Shown here one piece after another: positions 4,855 to 8,440 of a DNA stretch of 8,440 nt. Made by a program: the position numbers and the translations under genes. How positions within the stretch are numbered: position 1 is the stretch's first letter; each line of letters opens with the position of its first letter. The DNA lies in the NCBI GenBank assembly GCA_013138855.1, contig WTBX01000396.1, forward strand, positions 1 to 8,440. Direction: 5' to 3'. The stretch is from Methylococcaceae bacterium (GTDB taxonomy: Bacteria > Pseudomonadota > Gammaproteobacteria > Methylococcales > Methylomonadaceae). The notes under the pieces were generated by a model, which worked only from the letters and a program-made list of their open reading frames with translations, searched no databases and had not been told where the DNA came from.

Positions 4855-6717
4855 ATGCTGTTAAAGATTAGAGAAAAATCACAGGGCGTTTTTGCATGGA
4901 TTATCCTTATCGTGATTTGTGTCCCTTTTGCATTATGGGGCATTCAAAACTATGTTGGTGGGGCATCTGAAGATGCTATCGCTAGCGTTGGCGATAAAGA
5001 ATTTTTTCAAAACGATGTTAATAGAGCTTATCAACAATATGCCCAAAACTTTGCGGGCATGAATATTGATGAGAACATTATTAGGCAGCAAGCATTGCTA
5101 AAGCTTATTAAAGACGAAGTATTATTGCAACGCGTACAGGAAGAGAACTTAGTTATTCCTGATGAAGATGCGAAAAAATTTATCCAGTCTTTAGAATATT
5201 TCCAGCTTGATGGTAAATTTGATAAAAAACAATATAAAGCCTTATTAAATTCACAAAATATTTCTTCATCTCAGTTTGTTGATCGTATTAAAAAAGCGCA
5301 GGTAATGGAGCAATACCAGCGTAGCGTTTTAGATAGCAGCTTTGCGACTCAATACGATATTGATAATTTTTTCAAAATTCAAAATCAACAGCGTGATGTA
5401 GATTATGTTACGGTTGCAGTTAAGCCTTTAACTGAAACGCCTGATGAAGAAGCTATCAATAATTTTTATCAAAAACATCAGGATTTGTATCAAACTGATG
5501 AGCAGGTTTCTATTGAATATATCAGTTTATCATTAAATGATTTAAGCAAGCAGGTTGCCGTTACTGATGAGCAATTAAAAGCATTTTATGACGAACAAAA
5601 AGAGCTTTATACGACTAAAGAACGCAGAAAAATTAGTCACATCTTATTCTCATTTAAAAAAGGTGATGACAGCGTTGTTTTAGCTAAAGCGCAAGCGGCT
5701 AAAAAAGAATTAGCTGCAAAAACTTTTGAAGCTTTAGCGGCAGAGGTTTCTGACGATACTGGTACGGCTAAAAATGGCGGTGATTTAGGCTTGTTTGAAG
5801 TTGGCGGTTTGGAAAAATCTTTAGAAGATGTTGCTAGCACGTTAAAGCTAGGTGACGTATCAGAGCCAGTTAAATCAGCTTTCGGTTATCATTTATTAAA
5901 AGTAACGGAATTAGTGCCTGCTGAAACTAAATCGTTTGAAGCAGCTAAAGCGGAAGTGACTACAGCCTTTCAACGTAAAGAAGCTGAAAATACTTTCTAT
6001 GAAATGTCTGAACAACTGGCTTCAGTTAGTTATGAAAACCCCGATAATTTAACGGTTGCTGCCGATGCTATCGGTGTTGACGTTCAAAAAAGTGATTTTT
6101 TTGCTAAGGATAAAGCAGAAGGCATTGCCAGTGAAGATGCGGTACGTGCGGCAGCATTTTCAGAAGATGTGTTAGCAGGCAATAATAGTGATGCTATAGA
6201 GTTAGGTAGCGATAAACTAGTTGTTTTACGTATGTCAGGACATAAACTGGCAAGTGTGCGTCTTTTAGCAGAAGTTAAAGAGCAAGTAACCGCAACTTTA
6301 CTAACTGAAAAAGCCCAACAACAAGCGGCTGATACGGCGGCTGAATTTAAAAAACAATTACTTGCGGGCAAAAGCATTCAAGATCTTGCAACAGAAAATA
6401 CACTGGAAGTTAAAAATATTGCAAGTTTAACGCGTAGCAATGGCGATTTGCCTTCACAAGTTAGCCAAATGGTTTTTAAAGCAGCAAAACCTGTTGATAA
6501 TAAACCAAGCATTTTGACCGCTGAGCTAAAAGGCGGCGATCAGTATGTGATTAGCATCAACAAAGTTACCGAAGGCGTAATGAGTGAAAGTGATAAAAAA
6601 CAATTAGAGTTAGCGCAAAAAAATATTGCTAAAGCTTTAGGCGAAGCGACTTTTGAAGCCGTATTAAGTAGCTTACAAGCGAATGCTGATGTTGAAGTGA
6701 AACAAGCTAACAACTAA
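4855..6717 (+). CDS. ppiD: peptidyl-prolyl isomerase/chaperone PpiD
   Basis: Inner-membrane-anchored periplasmic chaperone that meets proteins leaving the SecYEG translocon. Order: a short cytoplasmic N terminus (MLLKIREKSQG), one membrane helix at about 12-31, a SurA-like N-terminal chaperone region at about 35-180, a parvulin-type domain at about 258-351 (RRKISHILFSF, then KNGGDLGLF and FGYHLLKV), and a long helical C-terminal region. The 620-residue length matches PpiD (about 620). AAAGG at 4842-4846 is the RBS. It follows the tRNA terminator by 179 AT-rich bases in which I see no convincing promoter, although one must exist unless there is read-through. A hairpin terminator follows it. 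Confidence 0.95.
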   Translation: MLLKIREKSQGVFAWIILIVICVPFALWGIQNYVGGASEDAIASVGDKEFFQNDVNRAYQQYAQNFAGMNIDENIIRQQALLKLIKDEVLLQRVQEENLVIPDEDAKKFIQSLEYFQLDGKFDKKQYKALLNSQNISSSQFVDRIKKAQVMEQYQRSVLDSSFATQYDIDNFFKIQNQQRDVDYVTVAVKPLTETPDEEAINNFYQKHQDLYQTDEQVSIEYISLSLNDLSKQVAVTDEQLKAFYDEQKELYTTKERRKISHILFSFKKGDDSVVLAKAQAAKKELAAKTFEALAAEVSDDTGTAKNGGDLGLFEVGGLEKSLEDVASTLKLGDVSEPVKSAFGYHLLKVTELVPAETKSFEAAKAEVTTAFQRKEAENTFYEMSEQLASVSYENPDNLTVAADAIGVDVQKSDFFAKDKAEGIASEDAVRAAAFSEDVLAGNNSDAIELGSDKLVVLRMSGHKLASVRLLAEVKEQVTATLLTEKAQQQAADTAAEFKKQLLAGKSIQDLATENTLEVKNIASLTRSNGDLPSQVSQMVFKAAKPVDNKPSILTAELKGGDQYVISINKVTEGVMSESDKKQLELAQKNIAKALGEATFEAVLSSLQANADVEVKQANN

Positions 6718-6730
6718 TTTGTAATAAAAA

Positions 6731-6764
6731 TCGAGGGGCAACCTTTCCCCTCGAGGCAATTTTT
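6731..6764 (+). terminator. terminator after ppiD
   Basis: Perfect 8-bp arms TCGAGGGG (6731-6738) and CCCCTCGA (6747-6754) with an 8-base loop, followed after GGCAA by a run of five T (6760-6764). It lies 13 bases past the ppiD stop. The T-run is offset by five bases from the stem, so efficiency may be moderate. Confidence 0.7.
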
Positions 6765-6781
6765 CCTATAGCTTTAACATC

Positions 6782-7600
6782 ATGATTAGCTGGCATCGTT
6801 TATTTGGCATTTTCCTCAGCGATTATTTTACTGATACGCCTTATTCGGTGGAATTAGAAAAAGATGTTTCAGTGCAACAACAGTTTTTAGATGTTGTCAT
6901 TTTGCATAAAGAGCAAGGTGAGTTTCAAGGCACGCTTCCCGATGGTTTAGATAACCTGAGTACGCATAACTTATTAAGTTATAAATCTATGCGCGAAAGC
7001 TTTGATTTTTGGGCTGTTCAGGAGTTGATCGGACATTATGTCAGCTATCGCAAGCAAATCAGCAAACCTCTATTAGCTGAATCTGAATTTTCCTTATATG
7101 CTGTCAGCACTTGCTACCCTCAAAAATTAGCCAAACAAGTCACTTTGACAGAATTAAGCCAAGGTGTTTACCAGCTAAAAGAGTTTGGAAACATCCGCTT
7201 AATCGTCCTCACACAAATCCCCAAAGCAAAACATAATGCAGTTTGGCATTTATTTAGTCATAATATTGATAAAATCAAGTTTGGAATTAACAGTTACCAC
7301 TCCAAAATTCCCATCAGCACGATAGTCAATGTGCTGTATGAACATTATCAAACCGAGGAGTTAATCATGCCTTATACCTTAGATGACTTTAATAAAGAGA
7401 TTGGACGCAAGCATTTACATTTTTTAAATGTCGAAGACGTTGCTAAAGAATTTCCTATTGATGAGTATTTAAAACACTATTCAACTGATGAAGTTTTAAA
7501 ACAATATTCACTTTCTGAACGCATGAAAGGCTTACCTAAAGAAGAAGTTGAAGCTTATTTTCTTCAACTTGAGCAACAAAAAACTGATAACCAGCATTAA
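6782..7600 (+). CDS. Rpn-like putative PD-(D/E)XK nuclease with repeat-bearing tail
   Basis: A 272-residue protein resembling the Rpn/YhgA-like group of small nuclease-fold proteins common in filamentous bacteria. N-terminal part: WHRLFGIFLSDYF (4-16), VELEKDVSVQQQFLDVVIL (23-41) with candidate metal-binding Glu24/Glu26 and Asp37, then LLSYKS (64-69). The Ser-Tyr-Lys stands where (D/E)-X-K usually lies, so activity is uncertain. ELIGHYVSYRK follows at 81-91, and residues 100-185 form a second conserved block (FSLYAVSTCYP, RLIVLTQIP, AVWHLFS). The tail from Met196 contains four 9-residue units and is duplicated in the next gene. The 6782 start has no clear RBS, whereas the internal Met196 has a strong one. 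In E. coli, Rpn proteins are nucleases with antiphage or recombination roles; extension to this protein is inference. Confidence 0.75.
   Translation: MISWHRLFGIFLSDYFTDTPYSVELEKDVSVQQQFLDVVILHKEQGEFQGTLPDGLDNLSTHNLLSYKSMRESFDFWAVQELIGHYVSYRKQISKPLLAESEFSLYAVSTCYPQKLAKQVTLTELSQGVYQLKEFGNIRLIVLTQIPKAKHNAVWHLFSHNIDKIKFGINSYHSKIPISTIVNVLYEHYQTEELIMPYTLDDFNKEIGRKHLHFLNVEDVAKEFPIDEYLKHYSTDEVLKQYSLSERMKGLPKEEVEAYFLQLEQQKTDNQH
7355..7360 (+). promoter_or_regulatory. internal ribosome binding site inside the Rpn-like gene
   Basis: GAGGAG lies six bases before an in-frame ATG (7367) within the coding sequence. The downstream duplicate has GAGGG (7609-7613) seven bases before its own ATG, and the sequence between is alike (TTAATC versus TTTAGTC). 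Retention of RBS spacing and start in both copies argues that internal initiation is real. Confidence 0.65.
7367..7600 (+). CDS. candidate intragenic small protein: Rpn C-terminal tail
   Basis: In-frame internal start giving the last 77 residues (Met196-His272) of the Rpn-like protein as a separate product. It begins MPYTLDDFNKEIGRKHLHFL and continues with nonapeptide units PIDEYLKHY, STDEVLKQY, SLSERMKGL and PKEEVEAYF, ending in a polar Gln-rich tail. It is acidic-and-basic, helical in appearance, with no membrane segment. The free-standing gene at 7621 starts with the same MPYT and is about 62% identical over 68 aligned residues, showing that this segment can exist as its own protein. In E. 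coli Rpn genes, a C-terminal product from an internal start inhibits the full-length nuclease; the same role is inferred here, not shown. Confidence 0.55.
   Translation: MPYTLDDFNKEIGRKHLHFLNVEDVAKEFPIDEYLKHYSTDEVLKQYSLSERMKGLPKEEVEAYFLQLEQQKTDNQH
7454..7561 (+). repeat. four 9-codon repeat units in the Rpn-like tail
   Basis: Four consecutive 27-base units encode PIDEYLKHY (7454-7480), STDEVLKQY (7481-7507), SLSERMKGL (7508-7534) and PKEEVEAYF (7535-7561). The shared pattern is an acidic residue at position 4, Leu/Met/Val at 5 or 6, often Lys at 7, and an aromatic or Leu at 9. The second gene copy has three such units (7708-7788) and lacks the first, accounting exactly for the 9-residue length difference. 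Unit-number change in the tail is a plausible way to alter pairing specificity. Confidence 0.65.
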
Positions 7601-7620
7601 TTCGTATAGAGGGTTTAGTC

Positions 7621-7827
7621 ATGCCTTATACAATAGAAGATTTTCAAAAAGATGTCGCTAGAGAGCATTTACATTTTTTAAGTGCTGATGAAGTTATACC
7701 GCAATTTTCAACTGATGAAGTTTTAAAAAATCTCTCATTATCTGAACGATTAAAAGGTCTATCAAAAGAAGAAGTAGATGCTTATTTTCAGGGAATTGAG
7801 AAACTTAGTACCGACAATAAACATTAA
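7621..7827 (+). CDS. stand-alone paralogue of the Rpn-like C-terminal tail
   Basis: A 68-residue protein, MPYTIEDFQKDVAREHLHFL at its start, homologous end to end with the last 77 residues of the preceding gene; by hand alignment 42 of 68 positions are identical with a single 9-residue gap. GAGGG at 7609-7613 with seven-base spacing supports the ATG. It begins 20 bases after the upstream stop and is probably cotranscribed. It carries none of the nuclease-like region, so it cannot be an enzyme of that type. It is either a detached inhibitor or partner of the upstream protein, or a leftover of a tandem duplication whose nuclease part was lost. The intact frame and RBS with amino-acid divergence favour a functional gene. 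Confidence 0.75.
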   Translation: MPYTIEDFQKDVAREHLHFLSADEVIPQFSTDEVLKNLSLSERLKGLSKEEVDAYFQGIEKLSTDNKH

Positions 7828-7874
7828 TTAATACGCAATCTGTCTCGATTATTATTTAGCATCCATAAAAAACC

Positions 7875-8440
7875 ATGTCAGAAAATCAATTAGACGAACA
7901 ATCTCAAATTAAACAACGCCGCGAGAAACTCACCGCTTTACGTGAAGATTCTATCGCCTTTCCTACCGATTTTCGCCGTGACGTGGTTGCAGGTGAATTA
8001 TTAGCCAAGTATGGAGAAAAGACCAAGGAAGAACTAGAAGAAGAGCCTGTTAGAGTCAAATTGGCAGGACGGATAATGACTCGCCGTATCATGGGAAAAG
8101 CGAGTTTTGCCCATATTCAAGATATGTCAGGCAAAATTCAGCTTTATGTTACTCGCGATACTTTGCCAGAAGGTTTTTATAATACCCAGTTTAAAAAATG
8201 GGACATCGGCGATATTGTTGGTGCAGAAGGCGTTTTATTTAAAACTAAAGTCGGCGAATTAAGCGTAAGAGTCGATGATATTCGTCTACTGACTAAAGCT
8301 CTGCGTCCTTTACCAGAAAAATTTCACGGTATTGCCGATCAAGAAATTAAATATCGCCAGCGTTATTTAGATTTGATTATGAGTGATGAATCTCGTAAAA
8401 CTTTCGTCATTCGTTCACAAATCGTCAGCTATATTCGTCA
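7875..8440 (+). CDS. lysS: lysyl-tRNA synthetase, class II (5' part)
   Basis: The frame opens at ATG 7875 and runs off the right edge after 188 codons of an expected 500 or so. The N-terminal helix QIKQRREKLTALRE (11-24) with FPTDFRRD, the OB-fold anticodon-binding domain at about 60-142 (VRVKLAGRIMTRRIMGKASFAHIQD) and the linker RPLPEKFHGIADQEIKYRQRYLDLI (144-168) are characteristic. The last visible residues, TFVIRSQIVSYIR, begin class II motif 1. The enzyme charges tRNA-Lys in the cytosol. No clear Shine-Dalgarno precedes the ATG; the 47-base gap upstream has no terminator. prfB, a common upstream neighbour of lysS, is absent here. Confidence 0.96.
   Translation, partial: MSENQLDEQSQIKQRREKLTALREDSIAFPTDFRRDVVAGELLAKYGEKTKEELEEEPVRVKLAGRIMTRRIMGKASFAHIQDMSGKIQLYVTRDTLPEGFYNTQFKKWDIGDIVGAEGVLFKTKVGELSVRVDDIRLLTKALRPLPEKFHGIADQEIKYRQRYLDLIMSDESRKTFVIRSQIVSYIR

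Noticed and set aside
5637..6377. Minus-strand frames inside ppiD (5637-5840 and 6084-6377)
   Set aside because: Ala/Ser-rich shadows caused by ppiD codon use; no independent support.
7904..8092. Minus-strand 62-codon frame at the start of lysS
   Set aside because: Antisense to conserved lysS codons for the N-terminal helix and OB fold.

Overview
This AT-rich window looks like chromosomal DNA of a gammaproteobacterium. The block hupB, tRNA-Val, tRNA-Asp, ppiD is a familiar gammaproteobacterial arrangement, and RsmJ is largely a gammaproteobacterial enzyme. The small selfish or defence-like pieces (a DUF3368 PIN-toxin remnant, an Rpn/PD-(D/E)XK-like gene with a repeat-bearing tail, dispersed palindromes built on ACCTCGG) recall filamentous sulfur oxidisers such as Beggiatoa relatives. 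That finer placement is inference from memory of similar genes, not a database result.

Layout. Bases 2-127 hold the last 41 codons of a gene, possibly a sugar-nucleotide 3,5-epimerase-like protein. Bases 128-427 are non-coding and full of inverted repeats, ending in a 102-bp nested palindrome (326-427) that looks like a miniature mobile element. It abuts a decapitated DUF3368 toxin fragment. One base later begins sufS (608-1828), then an unrecognised 199-residue gene, then sufU (2491-2940): a cysteine desulfurase and its sulfur-accepting partner without sufBCD in the window. A second copy of the 33-bp core palindrome separates sufU from rsmJ (2995-3777).

A 409-base gap (3778-4186) holds a long AT-rich hairpin and a good sigma-70 promoter. 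The promoter drives hupB, with tRNA-Val(UAC) only 13 bases behind it, then tRNA-Asp(GUC) and a strong terminator. ppiD (4855-6717), an inner-membrane periplasmic chaperone, follows with its own hairpin terminator. lysS starts at 7875 and runs off the end.

The most interesting locus is 6782-7827. A 272-residue Rpn-like putative nuclease contains, in frame, a well-formed ribosome binding site and ATG (7355-7369) that would make the C-terminal 77 residues as a separate small protein. Immediately downstream stands a free-standing 68-residue gene that is a diverged duplicate of exactly that tail. It has the same MPYT start and the same type of Shine-Dalgarno, and differs in length by exactly one 9-residue repeat unit. 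This parallels the known E. coli Rpn arrangement, where an intragenic C-terminal small protein inhibits the full-length nuclease. Here there also appears to be a second, detached copy of the putative inhibitor.
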